Assembly: GCF_009709575.1 (NCBI RefSeq)
Contig: NZ_WIXO01000001.1
Coordinates: 5,396,001 to 5,460,000 of the forward strand
Source: Streptomyces taklimakanensis
GTDB lineage: Bacteria > Actinomycetota > Actinomycetes > Streptomycetales > Streptomycetaceae
Direction: 5' to 3'
DNA: 64,000 nt
Shown here piece after piece: positions 55,455 to 64,000 of the stretch. Within the stretch, counting starts at the first letter, position 1. Every line of letters starts with the position of its first letter. Under the pieces are notes generated by a model, which was not told the origin of the DNA, made no database searches, and was given only the letters and a program-made list of their open reading frames with translations. The translations under genes were made by a program, and so were the position numbers.

Positions 55455-56905
55455 GCACCGCCCTGCGGAACCTGTCGGGGCGCCTGGCCGCACCGGCCGC
55501 CCGCGTCCCGCACGTCCTGCTGGTGGTGTGCCCCGGGGCCACGGCCGTACGGCTGGCGGCGGAGGTGGCCGTCGCCGGACTCGGTGGGCGACTGGCGGAC
55601 TCGCCGACGGAGGCGGACGTCCTGCTCGTGGCAGGAGAACCGTCACAGGAGATGCGGGCCGCCACCGACGTGCTGTGGGGGCAGATGCCGGGGCCGCGCG
55701 TGAGGGCAGAGGCGACGCGGCCACAGGACGCGGAGCCGGTACTGCGCGCTCTCCTGCCCGTGCTCACCGGTCGGGGGCAGGAGGCGGAGGCGACGCAGCG
55801 GGACGACGAGTGGGGGCGGGACGAGGAAGAAGACGGGCACGGTGGCGTCCATGAGGACAACCACGGCGGGCACGGTGGCGAACAGCGGTCCCACGGCGGC
55901 CACGAAGGTCACGGCGGGCACGGTGACGAGCAGCGATCCCACGACAGACATGGGGATCACGGCGGCCAGGAGGACCACGACGGCGGCCACGAAGGCCACG
56001 GTGGGATGCAGATGCCCGGTGGGCTGATGATGGCCGACCGCGCCGAGGACCGCGACGGGCTGAAGCTGGACGTGCTGCACGTGCCGCTGGGGCCGGTGCT
56101 GCCCGACTGGCCCGCCGGTCTGGTCGTCGACACCGTCCTGCAGGGAGACGTCGTACAACGGGCCGAGGGGCGGGTGCTCCCCTCCGCGGGGCCGTGTCCT
56201 CCACCCTTCTGGCAAAACGACGACGATCACCTCGTGGCTCCCGAGGCCCGTACGGCCGCCTGCCATCTGGACTCGCTGGGACGACTGCTCGCCTTGGCCG
56301 GCTGGGAGGACGCCGCGGCCGGGGCCCGCCGGCTGCGCGACCGGCTGCTCGCAGGCGAGCCGGTGGACGCGGTCCGCGCGGACTTCGGGCCGTGGCGGCG
56401 GCGGGTGGAGCGCTCGCGCACACTGCGGTGGGCGACGGACGGCATCGGCGTGCTTACTCCGGTCGACGCGGCGCGGCTGGGCGTGAGCGGTCCCGCCGTA
56501 CGGGCCCGGCCACCCCATGACGCGACCGCGCGCTGGCTGAGGTGGCTGACCGAGACAGAGGAGGCGCTGGCGGGCGGGAAGGTGCCCGACGGCGGTCCGC
56601 GCGGACACACGGCCCCGGACGGCTCCCCGCCCTCGCGCGGTCTGTTGGACGTGGCCGTCGAGTTGGCACCGGGTCTGGAGCTGTCCGCCGTTCGGCTGTT
56701 GGTGGCGAGCCTCGACCCCGATCCGGATGAACTGGCGGCAGCACCGGAGCCGGGCAGGGCATGGGAAGAGGCGGAGAAGGAACCGCGTCAGAGCCGTCAC
56801 GATCATGGAGAGCACCGGGGTCACGAGGAGCACCGGGGTCACGGTGAGGGGCACGGGCAGGGTCACGGTGAGGGCGGCCACGGCGGCGGAGGTGGTGAGC
56901 GGTGA
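55445..56905 (+). CDS. NuoB/NuoD-like fusion protein with histidine-rich tracts
   Basis: 486 aa; the GTG overlaps the nuoA stop. The N-terminal 110 residues (VPHVLLVVCPGATAVRLAAE ... ADVLLVAGEPSQ) resemble NuoB's core but lack the cysteine pairs of cluster N2; only one Cys is present. Residues 132-186 are a histidine/glycine/acid tract (repeats such as HGGHEGHGG). Residues about 205-440 include LDVLHVPLGPVLPDWPAGL, reminiscent of NuoD. The last 36 residues are a second His-rich tail (HGEGHGQGHGEGGHGG). Redox function of complex I is therefore unlikely; metal binding is suggested by the histidines. Confidence 0.7.
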   Translation: MGLSTALRNLSGRLAAPAARVPHVLLVVCPGATAVRLAAEVAVAGLGGRLADSPTEADVLLVAGEPSQEMRAATDVLWGQMPGPRVRAEATRPQDAEPVLRALLPVLTGRGQEAEATQRDDEWGRDEEEDGHGGVHEDNHGGHGGEQRSHGGHEGHGGHGDEQRSHDRHGDHGGQEDHDGGHEGHGGMQMPGGLMMADRAEDRDGLKLDVLHVPLGPVLPDWPAGLVVDTVLQGDVVQRAEGRVLPSAGPCPPPFWQNDDDHLVAPEARTAACHLDSLGRLLALAGWEDAAAGARRLRDRLLAGEPVDAVRADFGPWRRRVERSRTLRWATDGIGVLTPVDAARLGVSGPAVRARPPHDATARWLRWLTETEEALAGGKVPDGGPRGHTAPDGSPPSRGLLDVAVELAPGLELSAVRLLVASLDPDPDELAAAPEPGRAWEEAEKEPRQSRHDHGEHRGHEEHRGHGEGHGQGHGEGGHGGGGGER

Positions 56906-57846
56906 CCGTCACCGGAGCGCCGATGTGGGCGGTGGTGCCCGCGGCCGCCGTCCTGCTGGTCATGGCGTTGGCCGCCGCCGTACTCGACGCCGTGTTCGAC
57001 ACGGCCGCGGCCGGCGGAGGGGGTACGGCGGTGCACGGCCGCCGTTGGTCCCGTCCGCTGGTGGAGGTGGCGCGGCTGATGCGGCAGCGCGGCCGGACCA
57101 CGGTGGAACCGGACCGGCTGCTGTGGCGGATCGGCACGGCGGGACCGCTGGTGGCCGCCCTGCTGATGGCGGCGGTGGTGCCCGTGGGCGGGACGGTGGT
57201 GGCCGACCTGCCGGTGGGCATCGTCTGGTTCAACGCGGTGGACGTCACCCTCTGGGCGGCCGTCTGGCTGGCGGGCTGGGGGCCGAACAGCGTCTACCCG
57301 CTGATCGGCGGCTACCGGTTCGTCGCCCAGGCCCTCGGCTATGAACTGCCGCTGATGTTCGCGCTGACCGCGCCCGCGGTGGCCGCCGGGAGTCTGAGCG
57401 TGGGCGAGGTGGTCCGGGCCCAGCAGGGGCTGTGGTTCGCGGTGTGGATGCCGGTGGCCTTCGTGGTGTTCCTGGGGGCGGTGGCCGCCCTCGGCGTGTG
57501 GGGGCCGTTCTCCTCCCCGGTGGGGCGCGACGCGGCCGGGGGCGTGCTCGCGGAGGCCGCCGGAGTGGACCGGCTGCTGCTGCTGACCGGGCGGTACGCG
57601 CTGCTGGCGGCCGGGTCGGGTATGGCGGTCGCGCTGTTCCTGGGCGGGGGCGCCGGTCCCTGGCTGCCCGGCTGGGCGTGGTCGCTGCTCAAGACACTGG
57701 CCGTTCTCGCGGCGCTGGTGGCGCTGCGCCGCCGGCTGCCGGTGCTGCGCCCGGAGCGGATCGTCCGTCTCGGCTGGCTGGTGGCGCTTCCGGCGGTGCT
57801 ACTGCAACTGCTGGTGGTGTCCGCCGTCGTGGTGGCGAAGGGGTGA
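56902..57846 (+). CDS. nuoH: NADH-quinone oxidoreductase subunit H-like
   Basis: 314 aa, about eight helices. IVWFNAVDVTLWAAVWLAGW, PNSVYPLIGGYRFVAQALGY and ELPLMFALTAP keep the NuoH pattern (quinone site region) around the conserved acid. The GTG overlaps the previous stop by four bases. In complex I NuoH connects the peripheral arm to the antiporter-like subunits. Confidence 0.9.
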   Translation: MTVTGAPMWAVVPAAAVLLVMALAAAVLDAVFDTAAAGGGGTAVHGRRWSRPLVEVARLMRQRGRTTVEPDRLLWRIGTAGPLVAALLMAAVVPVGGTVVADLPVGIVWFNAVDVTLWAAVWLAGWGPNSVYPLIGGYRFVAQALGYELPLMFALTAPAVAAGSLSVGEVVRAQQGLWFAVWMPVAFVVFLGAVAALGVWGPFSSPVGRDAAGGVLAEAAGVDRLLLLTGRYALLAAGSGMAVALFLGGGAGPWLPGWAWSLLKTLAVLAALVALRRRLPVLRPERIVRLGWLVALPAVLLQLLVVSAVVVAKG

Positions 57847-57851
57847 GGTAG

Positions 57852-58496
57852 GTGCAGATCGCGCTGTTCTGCGTGCTGGCGGTGGTGGCCGTCGTCTCGG
57901 GTGCCGCGGTGTTCGTGGTGGACTCCATGGCCCGGGCCACCTACGCCCTGGCCCTGTCGTTCGTCGCCGTCGGCGCCTCGCTCCTGCTGCTGGACCTGGC
58001 CTACCTCGGCGTGGTGACGATCCTGATGATGGTGATGGAGATGGCGATCATGGCCGTCTTCATGATCATGTTCATGATGAACCCGGCCGGGCTCATGCCG
58101 ATGTCGATGCTGCACAACAGGCGGGGGGCGCCGGCCATCTCCGGCGGGATCTTCCTGGCCCTGGGCGCGCTGGTGCTGCTCGTCCCGTGGCCGGAGCGGC
58201 GCGGCACCGTACCCGCCGATCCGACCCGTGCGGTGGGCGAGGCGATCATGGGCTCGAAGATGCTGGTGATGATCGGCGTCAGCGCGGTGCTGTTCACCAC
58301 CATCGTGGCGGCCCTCGTCCTGGCCACTTCCCGTGGCCGGTACGGCGACGACGAGCCCGCGGGGTACGGGCACGGCGAAAGCCACGGCCCGCACAACGGA
58401 CACGGCGGCGGCCATGACGCGCACGCCGGCCACGGAGGTCACGGCGGCCACGGCACGCACGCCGCGCCCCCCGCAGCGGAAGGGAGCGGCACATGA
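57852..58496 (+). CDS. nuoJ: NADH-quinone oxidoreductase subunit J-like with His-rich tail
   Basis: 214 aa. Five helices, with ATYALALSFVAVGASLLLLD and YLGVVTILMMVMEMAIMAVF as in NuoJ. The last 44 residues are a soluble His/Gly tail (GHGESHGPHNGHGGGHDAHA, then GHGGHGGHGTH) not found in ordinary NuoJ. It starts with GTG five bases after nuoH. The tail matches the character of those in the NuoB/D-like protein. Confidence 0.88.
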   Translation: MQIALFCVLAVVAVVSGAAVFVVDSMARATYALALSFVAVGASLLLLDLAYLGVVTILMMVMEMAIMAVFMIMFMMNPAGLMPMSMLHNRRGAPAISGGIFLALGALVLLVPWPERRGTVPADPTRAVGEAIMGSKMLVMIGVSAVLFTTIVAALVLATSRGRYGDDEPAGYGHGESHGPHNGHGGGHDAHAGHGGHGGHGTHAAPPAAEGSGT

Positions 58497-58798
58497 TGCT
58501 GGAGCTGTTCCTGCTGCTGGCCTCGGCCCTGTTCGCCATCGGGGTGTACGGGGCGCTGAGCCAGCAGACCGTGGTGATGGTGATGATGGGCCTGGAGCTG
58601 ATGGTCAACGGCGTCATCGTGGCGGCGGCCGCCTTCTGGTACTTCCTGGCCCCGGCGGCCCCGGACGGACAGGTTCTGGTGCTGGTGGTCATCGCGGCCA
58701 TGACCGTGGACATGGCCATGGGCTTCGCCGTGGTGACACTGCTGTTCCGCGCGAGGGACGCCGACATGACCGACATGGCCGCGGAGCTGAAACGGTGA
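58493..58798 (+). CDS. nuoK: NADH-quinone oxidoreductase subunit K-like
   Basis: 101 aa, three helices. FAIGVYGALSQQTVVMVMMG and LELMVNGVIVAAAAFWYF contain the conserved membrane Glu of NuoK/MrpC. The ATG overlaps the nuoJ stop by four bases. Confidence 0.92.
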   Translation: MMLELFLLLASALFAIGVYGALSQQTVVMVMMGLELMVNGVIVAAAAFWYFLAPAAPDGQVLVLVVIAAMTVDMAMGFAVVTLLFRARDADMTDMAAELKR

Positions 58799-60687
58799 GC
58801 GGGACGAGCGCGCTGCTGTGGTCCCTGGTGCTGCTGCCCGCTGCGGCCGGGGGGCTCCTCGCCCTGTCCGGCGGCGGGCGCCGCACGGCCGGGACGTACG
58901 ACCGGCCCGGCGGCACGGGCCGGGCCGCGCCCGCCGTCGCGGTGGCCGTCGCGGCGGTCACCCTCGTCCTGGCGGTCGCCGCCGCCCTCGTGCGGCCCAC
59001 CGCGCGGGCCGGCTTCGTGGCGGGCGGTCCGCTGGAACTGGCGGTGGACGGGCTGTCGGCCGTGGTGGTCGTGACGGTGGCGGCGGTCGGCCTGCTCGTG
59101 CTGGTCCTCGCCGCGGCCGGCATCCGGGCGGAGCGGCCGCGGTTCTTCGGGCTGATGCTGCTGTTCGTCGCCGCCGTCCTGATCACCGCCACCGCCACCA
59201 CTCTGCCCGCGCTGCTGCTGGCCTGGGAGGTCATGGGGGCCACCTCGTACGCGCTGATCGCCTTCCGCTGGCGCGAGGACGCCCCCGTGGCGGCCGGGAC
59301 GACCGCCTTCCTCACCACCCGCGCCGGCGACCTCGGGCTGTACCTGGCGGCCGGCGCCGCCCTCGCCGCGGGAACCGGCACCGCCGACCGGCTCTCCCTG
59401 GACGTCCTGCCGGCCCTGGACGGCCCGTGGCTGCACCTGGCCGCCGCCGGGGTGCTGCTGGCCGCCTTCGGCAAGGCCGCCCAACTGCCGTTCTCCTTCT
59501 GGCTGTCGAAGGCGATGCTCGGCCCGAGCCCGGTCAGCGCCCTGCTGCACTCGGCCGCCATGGTGGCCATGGGCGGCTATCTGCTGTTGCGGCTGCGCCC
59601 GTTGCTGGAGTCCGCCGGCTGGGCGGCGGCGGCCGCCGCCTGGGGCGGTGCGCTCACCGCGCTCGCCCTGGGCGCGGTCGCCCTGGCCCAGCGGGACCTC
59701 AAACAACTGCTGGCCGCGTCCACCGCCGCCCAGCTCGGCTTCGTCGTCCTGGCGGCCGGAGCCGGGAGCGTGGCGGGCGGTGCCGCCCACTTCGCCGCCC
59801 ACGCGGCTGTCAAGTCGCTGCTCTTCCTGACCGCCGGGGCGTGGCTGGCGGCGCTGGGCACCGAAGACCTGGGCGCCCTGCGCGGAGCCGCGCGCCAGGA
59901 CCGGGCGATCGGCCTGCCGTTCGCGGTGGGTGCGCTCGCCCTGGCCGGGGTGCCGCCGCTGTCGCTGTGGGCCACCAAGGACGAGATCCTGGCCGCCGTC
60001 GACTCCCCGGCGCTGTACGGGGTGGTGCTGGCCGCCGCCGTCCTGTCGGCCCTGTACGCGGGCAAGGCGATCGGCTTCCTGCTGGGACCGGGCCCCGAAC
60101 CGTCCGCCGAGGCCGGAGGGGAGTGGCGGGAGCGGTCCGCCGGACCGCTCCGGACCGTGACCCTGGCGGTTCTCGCCGCAGGAGCCGCCGTTCTCGGCGC
60201 CCTGGCCCTGCCGCCGCTGGCCGGAGAGCTGAAGCGGGCGGTCGGGACGCCCGGTGAGCCGTCGGCCGGCGCGGCCACCATGGTCGCCACCGCCGTACTC
60301 GCCCTGGCCGCGACCGCGACCGCCGCTGCCTTCGCGCCCCGGCTGCCCGAGCCGTCCTGGGCGCGCGCCTGGCTGCACCTGGAGACGGCCGCGCACACCG
60401 TCGCCGTACGCCCTACTCTGGCCGCCGCCCGTGCCCTGGCCCGGTTCGACGACAGCGTGCTGGACCGCGCCGCCACGGGGACCGCCACAGGGGTGCGGCG
60501 CCTGGCCTCGTGGGCGTCGGCCGCCGACCGCTCGGGGGTGGACCGGGCCGTCCGGGGCGTCGCCGACGGCACCCGGTACCTGGGCGAGCTGGCGCGCCGC
60601 CCGCAGACCGGGCAGCTCCACCAGTACTACGCCCAAGCCCTGGTCCTGCTGACCGCGGCCGCCGTCCTGCTCCTGCTGCTGAGGTGA
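58795..60687 (+). CDS. nuoL: NADH-quinone oxidoreductase subunit L-like (antiporter-like)
   Basis: 630 aa, GTG overlapping the nuoK stop. LLLAWEVMGATSYALIAFRW, QLPFSFWLSKAMLGPSPVSA and LLHSAAMVAMGGYLLLRL hold the Glu and Lys of the proton channel; LALAGVPPLSLWATKDEIL follows. The C-terminal region is long and partly soluble, ending in QYYAQALVLLTAAAVLLLLL, the amphipathic end found in NuoL. Confidence 0.93.
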   Translation: MSGTSALLWSLVLLPAAAGGLLALSGGGRRTAGTYDRPGGTGRAAPAVAVAVAAVTLVLAVAAALVRPTARAGFVAGGPLELAVDGLSAVVVVTVAAVGLLVLVLAAAGIRAERPRFFGLMLLFVAAVLITATATTLPALLLAWEVMGATSYALIAFRWREDAPVAAGTTAFLTTRAGDLGLYLAAGAALAAGTGTADRLSLDVLPALDGPWLHLAAAGVLLAAFGKAAQLPFSFWLSKAMLGPSPVSALLHSAAMVAMGGYLLLRLRPLLESAGWAAAAAAWGGALTALALGAVALAQRDLKQLLAASTAAQLGFVVLAAGAGSVAGGAAHFAAHAAVKSLLFLTAGAWLAALGTEDLGALRGAARQDRAIGLPFAVGALALAGVPPLSLWATKDEILAAVDSPALYGVVLAAAVLSALYAGKAIGFLLGPGPEPSAEAGGEWRERSAGPLRTVTLAVLAAGAAVLGALALPPLAGELKRAVGTPGEPSAGAATMVATAVLALAATATAAAFAPRLPEPSWARAWLHLETAAHTVAVRPTLAAARALARFDDSVLDRAATGTATGVRRLASWASAADRSGVDRAVRGVADGTRYLGELARRPQTGQLHQYYAQALVLLTAAAVLLLLLR

Positions 60688-62186
60688 GCATGCTCTCGCT
60701 GACCGTCTTCCTGCCGCTGGCCGCCGCCCTGGTCCTGTCGGCCTGGCGCGGCCTGTCCGAGCCGGCCGTACGGTGGCTGTGGGCGGGGATCTCGGGAGTG
60801 GAGCCGGCCCTGGTGGCCGCGTTGTGGATCACCTACGACGGTCCGGGCATCGGCCACGAGACCGACCGGCCGTGGCTCCCCGGAGCAGGCGCGGGCTACC
60901 ACATCGGCGTCGACGGGCTCTCCCTGCCGCTGCTTGCCCTGACCGCCGTCGTCTTCCTCGCCTGCGCGGTGTACTCGCTGCGGGGCCGCCCCGCACAACG
61001 CGACCTCCGCCGCTTCGCCGCCCTCTTCCTGGCTCTTGAGACCACTTGCCTGGGCCTGTTCGCCGCCCTGGACCTGATCCTGTTCTTCGTCTTCTTCGAC
61101 CTGTCCATCGTCGGCATGTACCTCGTCATCGCCGGCTGGGGGCACGGGGAGCAGGCCGCCCGTTCGGCGTTGAAGTTCTTCCTCTACACCTTCGTCGGCT
61201 CCCTCGCGCTGCTGCTGGGCTTCATCGGCCTGTACGCGGCCTCGGACCCGCACACTTTCGACATCACCGAACTGACCGCCGACCCGCCGCTCCAGGGCAG
61301 CGGAGCGGCGGGCCCACTGGTGCTGCTGGCCATCGCGGTCGGCCTGGCGGTCAAGACACCCACTTTCCCCTTCCACACCTGGCTGCCCCCGGCCCACACC
61401 GACGCGCCCGCCGCCGGATCGGCCGTCCTGGCGGCGATCCTGCTGAAGATGGGCACCTACGGCTTCGTGCGCATCGCCATGCCGATTCTGCCGGAGGCCT
61501 GGCGCACCTACGCGATGGTCTTCGTCGTCGTCGGCGTCGTCTCCGCCCTCTACGGAGTCCTGGTCGCCCTGGCGCAGAGCAGCTTCAAACGGATGATCGC
61601 CTACACCAGTGTCAACCACATGGGCTACGTCCTGCTGGCCCTGGGCGCGGCCGGACTCGCCGCGGGCACCGACGAGGCCGCCCGCGTCACCGCCGTCACC
61701 GGAGCGGTCGTCCAGATGGTCAGCCACGGGCTGATCACCGGGGCCCTGTTCCTGCTGGCCGGAATTCTGATGGACCGCGGCGGCACCTATGAGATGGACG
61801 CCTGGGGTGGGCTGGCCGGACCCATGCCGCGGTTCGCCGCGCTGACCGCCGTAGCGGCCTTCGCCGGTCTGGGCCTGCCCGGCTTCAGCGGTTTCATCGC
61901 CGAGTTCCAGATCTTCGCCGGGAGTCTGGGGGCCGTACCGGTGGCCACCGCCCTGGCCCTGCTGGGCATCCTGGTTACCGCCGGACTGTTCCTGTGGGCG
62001 CTGCACCGGCTCTTCCTCGGGGTCCGGCGCGAACCGAAGCCGGTCGGTGCGGACCTGCGCCCGGCCGAACTGCTGTCCGTGGCGCCGCTGCTGGCGCTGT
62101 CGCTGCTCATCGGCGTCCTGCCGCGATGGCTGCTGGACGTGATCGAGCCCGCCGCCCGTACGGTCGTCGACCTGGTCGCGCGGTGA
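60684..62186 (+). CDS. nuoM: NADH-quinone oxidoreductase subunit M-like
   Basis: 500 aa. FFVFFDLSIVGMYLVIAGWG, TPTFPFHTWLPPAHTDAPAA and VNHMGYVLLALGAAGLAAGT are NuoM hallmarks. The GTG at 60684 overlaps the nuoL stop as at the other junctions; an ATG two codons later (60690) is the alternative start. It is one of the three Mrp-like proton-translocating subunits. Confidence 0.93.
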   Translation: MSMLSLTVFLPLAAALVLSAWRGLSEPAVRWLWAGISGVEPALVAALWITYDGPGIGHETDRPWLPGAGAGYHIGVDGLSLPLLALTAVVFLACAVYSLRGRPAQRDLRRFAALFLALETTCLGLFAALDLILFFVFFDLSIVGMYLVIAGWGHGEQAARSALKFFLYTFVGSLALLLGFIGLYAASDPHTFDITELTADPPLQGSGAAGPLVLLAIAVGLAVKTPTFPFHTWLPPAHTDAPAAGSAVLAAILLKMGTYGFVRIAMPILPEAWRTYAMVFVVVGVVSALYGVLVALAQSSFKRMIAYTSVNHMGYVLLALGAAGLAAGTDEAARVTAVTGAVVQMVSHGLITGALFLLAGILMDRGGTYEMDAWGGLAGPMPRFAALTAVAAFAGLGLPGFSGFIAEFQIFAGSLGAVPVATALALLGILVTAGLFLWALHRLFLGVRREPKPVGADLRPAELLSVAPLLALSLLIGVLPRWLLDVIEPAARTVVDLVAR

Positions 62187-62192
62187 GTGGGG

Positions 62193-63653
62193 ATGCACAA
62201 GGAACCGCTCGCCCTCGTCCCCGAGATCCTGCTGCTGATCGGCGCCGTCGCCACCCTGCTGACCGGCTCCTTCCTGCCGCGCGGACGGCAGTGGATCGCC
62301 CGCGCGGCGGCCGGGACCATGCTGGCCGCCTCTCTGGTCGCCGCCGCGCTCGCCGCCCCCGGCGCGGACCGCACCGTCTACGCCGGCACCTACGCGCTGG
62401 ATGGCGCCACCGACGCGGCCCGCGTCATCGTCCCCGCCGCGGCCCTCTCCGTCCTGACACTGGCCTCGGGGCGGGTGCGCGGCGACCGGCGGGAGACCGA
62501 GTTCTGCGTGCTGGTGCTGCTCGGCTCGCTCGGCGCCGTGCTCCTGGCGGGCGCGTCCGACCTGCTGCTGCTGGCCGTCGCCTACCTGCTGGCCTCCATC
62601 CCCCTGTACGCGCTGGCCGGCTGGGGCCGCGACGCGCGCGGCGCCGAGGCCGCCCTCAAGCTCTACCTGCTCGGCGTCCTGTTGGGCATCACCATGCTGC
62701 TGGGCACCGCCGTCCTGTACGGGCTGGGGGGCGCCACCGACTACGCGGCCCTGGCCGAAGGGCTCTCCGGCGCCCCCAGGGCGGCCCTCGCGGTGGGGAC
62801 GGTGGCGCTGCTGGCCGGCCCGCTGTTCAAGGCCGGCGCGGTTCCCGCCCACTTCTGGGTGCCCGACGCGGTGTCGGGAGCGACGGTGCCGGCCGCCGCT
62901 TTCCTCACCACGGTCCCCAAGATCGGCGCGCTGGTCGCCCTGTACCGGGTGCTGACCGTCCTGCCCGAACAGGTCCTCGAATGGCGGGTGCTGCTTGCCG
63001 CCGTGGCGGTGTCGACCATGACGCTGGGCAACCTCGCCGCCTTCGCCCAGACCGATCCGCTGCGGCTGCTGGGTTACTCCACCATCAGCCAGGCCGGCTA
63101 CCTGCTGATGGCCCTCGCCGTCGCGGGGCGCGCCGACGCCCTGCGCTCCCTGCTGCTCTACCTCGCGGCCTACGCCGTCACCAACCTCGGAGCGTTCGCC
63201 GTCGCCGCCGCCCTGCCGAACCTGCGCACCCTCGCCGCGTACCGGGGACTGGGACGGCACCGCCCCTGGCTCGCCGCCGCCCTCACCGTCTGCCTCCTGG
63301 GTCTGGTGGGCACTCCGCCGACGGCGGTGTTCATGGGCAAGCTGACGGTCTTCTCCGCCACCTGGGACGGCGGCATGGCCTGGCTCGTGGCGATCGCCGC
63401 GCTCAACACCCTCGTCAGCCTCTTCTACTACCTGCGCTGGATCGCGCCGGCCCTGTCGATCCACCGTCCCGGTCCGCCCCCGCAGGGCGCCGGGCCGCCC
63501 GGTGGGAACGGGGAACAGCGGGAGGTGACGGCGGCGGCCGAGCCCGAGAGCTGGGCGGCGGGTACGGCGGTGGCCGCCGCGTCGGCCACCCTGGTGCTCG
63601 GTGCCGGCACGGGATGGGTGCTCGGCCTTCTCTCCGACACCCTCGTACGGTGA
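62193..63653 (+). CDS. nuoN: NADH-quinone oxidoreductase subunit N-like
   Basis: 486 aa. SIPLYALAGWGRDARGAEAA, GPLFKAGAVPAHFWVPDAVS and STISQAGYLLMALAV match NuoN; the C-terminal half is shorter than usual and ends in ATLVLGAGTGWVLGLLSD. An ATG at 62193 is preferred over a GTG at 62187 for spacing to GGTGAG. It is the last gene of the operon. Confidence 0.91.
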   Translation: MHKEPLALVPEILLLIGAVATLLTGSFLPRGRQWIARAAAGTMLAASLVAAALAAPGADRTVYAGTYALDGATDAARVIVPAAALSVLTLASGRVRGDRRETEFCVLVLLGSLGAVLLAGASDLLLLAVAYLLASIPLYALAGWGRDARGAEAALKLYLLGVLLGITMLLGTAVLYGLGGATDYAALAEGLSGAPRAALAVGTVALLAGPLFKAGAVPAHFWVPDAVSGATVPAAAFLTTVPKIGALVALYRVLTVLPEQVLEWRVLLAAVAVSTMTLGNLAAFAQTDPLRLLGYSTISQAGYLLMALAVAGRADALRSLLLYLAAYAVTNLGAFAVAAALPNLRTLAAYRGLGRHRPWLAAALTVCLLGLVGTPPTAVFMGKLTVFSATWDGGMAWLVAIAALNTLVSLFYYLRWIAPALSIHRPGPPPQGAGPPGGNGEQREVTAAAEPESWAAGTAVAAASATLVLGAGTGWVLGLLSDTLVR

Positions 63654-63795
63654 CCGGGGCATCCCCGGTGCGGGGGTGGTCCAGGACATGCTTCGCAGCT
63701 CCTTCCCCGCAGAGCAACGCGGGCCCGTCAGCCCGAGGTGGCCGGGGGCTCGTCACCGGCGTGCCCGCAGTGGCGGTGGGCCTCGGTTGAAGTAC

Positions 63796-64000
63796 TCACC
63801 GTGAGGTGCTGCCCACGGCCCAGCAGCTGCGCCACGCCGTATGTCCATGCCGTGGGTCAGGACCGGACGAGCCGCGCGATGGCTGGGACTCCTCGCCCAC
63901 CTCTTCCCGTGCCGTGTCTCCGCCACGTCCGATGGCCTCGGTGACGCAGCGATTGAGGTGTTCGCCGAGGAGGGCGAGGGCACACGACTGGGGGCCGCGT
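63796..64000 (-). CDS. CsoR/FrmR-family metal-sensing repressor, C-terminal part (cut by window edge)
   Basis: Minus-strand frame, open from the right edge to a TGA at 63798-63796. It reads SCALALLGEHLNRCVTEAIG followed by a polar Arg/Ser/Gly-rich tail. The HLNRC sequence is the HxxxC metal-ligand signature of CsoR-type repressors (Cu(I) or related sensors), in the final helix. The N-terminal half lies outside the window. The tail is longer than in typical CsoR. Confidence 0.6.
   Translation of the reverse strand, partial: RGPQSCALALLGEHLNRCVTEAIGRGGDTAREEVGEESQPSRGSSGPDPRHGHTAWRSCWAVGSTSR

Noticed and set aside
55845..56000. Short repeats in the His-rich coding region as a possible CRISPR or tandem array
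   Set aside because: The repeats are irregular, in frame, and encode His/Gly; spacers of constant length are absent. No CRISPR array was seen anywhere in the window.
60627..63689. 1020-residue minus-strand open frame opposite nuoM and nuoN
   Set aside because: Shadow of the membrane-subunit genes; Gln/Gly/Arg-rich with no recognisable domain.

Overview
The window is a very GC-rich stretch of a Streptomyces (or close actinomycete) chromosome. Most genes start with GTG or ATG behind a GGAGG-like site, many adjacent genes overlap by four bases (GTGA/ATGA), and codon third positions are almost always G or C. Most of it looks like ordinary chromosome, but there are two decayed or accessory zones (about 22.1-28.2 kb and 49.4-52.8 kb).

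0-13.3 kb: a conserved actinobacterial cell-envelope/division/central-metabolism block. In order it holds a sugar-nucleotide pyrophosphorylase with a degenerate phosphomannomutase half, DUF881 - small basic protein - DUF881, a GarA/OdhI-like FHA protein with a zinc ribbon, an FtsR-like MerR regulator, a bifunctional-nuclease-domain protein, a second MerR regulator (ResR/McdR type), DNA polymerase IV, a PRC-barrel protein, and gcvP behind a tandem glycine riboswitch. Most of the order matches Mycobacterium tuberculosis Rv1823-Rv1832.

13.3-38 kb: a glutamate-cysteine-ligase-like enzyme, a CPBP protease and a PhzF protein lead into a selenocysteine locus. This has selA-selB, tRNA-Sec (selC, UCA anticodon, minus strand), selD, and a minus-strand formate dehydrogenase operon (fdhB - nrfD-like - small HTH-like protein - fdhA). 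The fdhA frame carries an in-frame TGA followed by a perfect SECIS-like hairpin, so one window holds both the Sec factors and their customer. Between selB and selC lies an accessory stretch: remnants of an XRE regulator, an ASCH protein and an IS5-type transposase, then a compact cassette (SAM methyltransferase with a TTA codon, 2OG-Fe(II) oxygenase, EamA exporter, and a convergent HAD phosphatase with a small unknown partner) that looks like a small-molecule tailoring/export unit.

38-49 kb: EamA transporters, a divergent PNPOx/MocR pair, a LysR/EamA divergent pair, an S9 peptidase, DUF3140/DUF2945, and a hemerythrin-alpha/beta-hydrolase fusion. A leaderless 11-codon upstream ORF ending in a Pro-Pro-Pro run precedes one EamA gene.

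49.4-52.8 kb: a graveyard of an oligopeptide ABC transporter (substrate-binding, permease and ATPase pieces), a GH20 hexosaminidase tail, an internally deleted IS110 transposase and an HxlR-like fragment.

52.9-64 kb: a periplasmic DUF305 protein, a BNR/F510_1955-type lipoprotein, and an eight-gene partial complex I operon (nuoA, a NuoB/D-like protein, nuoH, J, K, L, M, N). The operon lacks the NADH-oxidising arm and carries long histidine-rich tracts. The right edge cuts the end of a CsoR-type metal-sensing repressor. The grouping suggests a copper/metal-linked membrane module.
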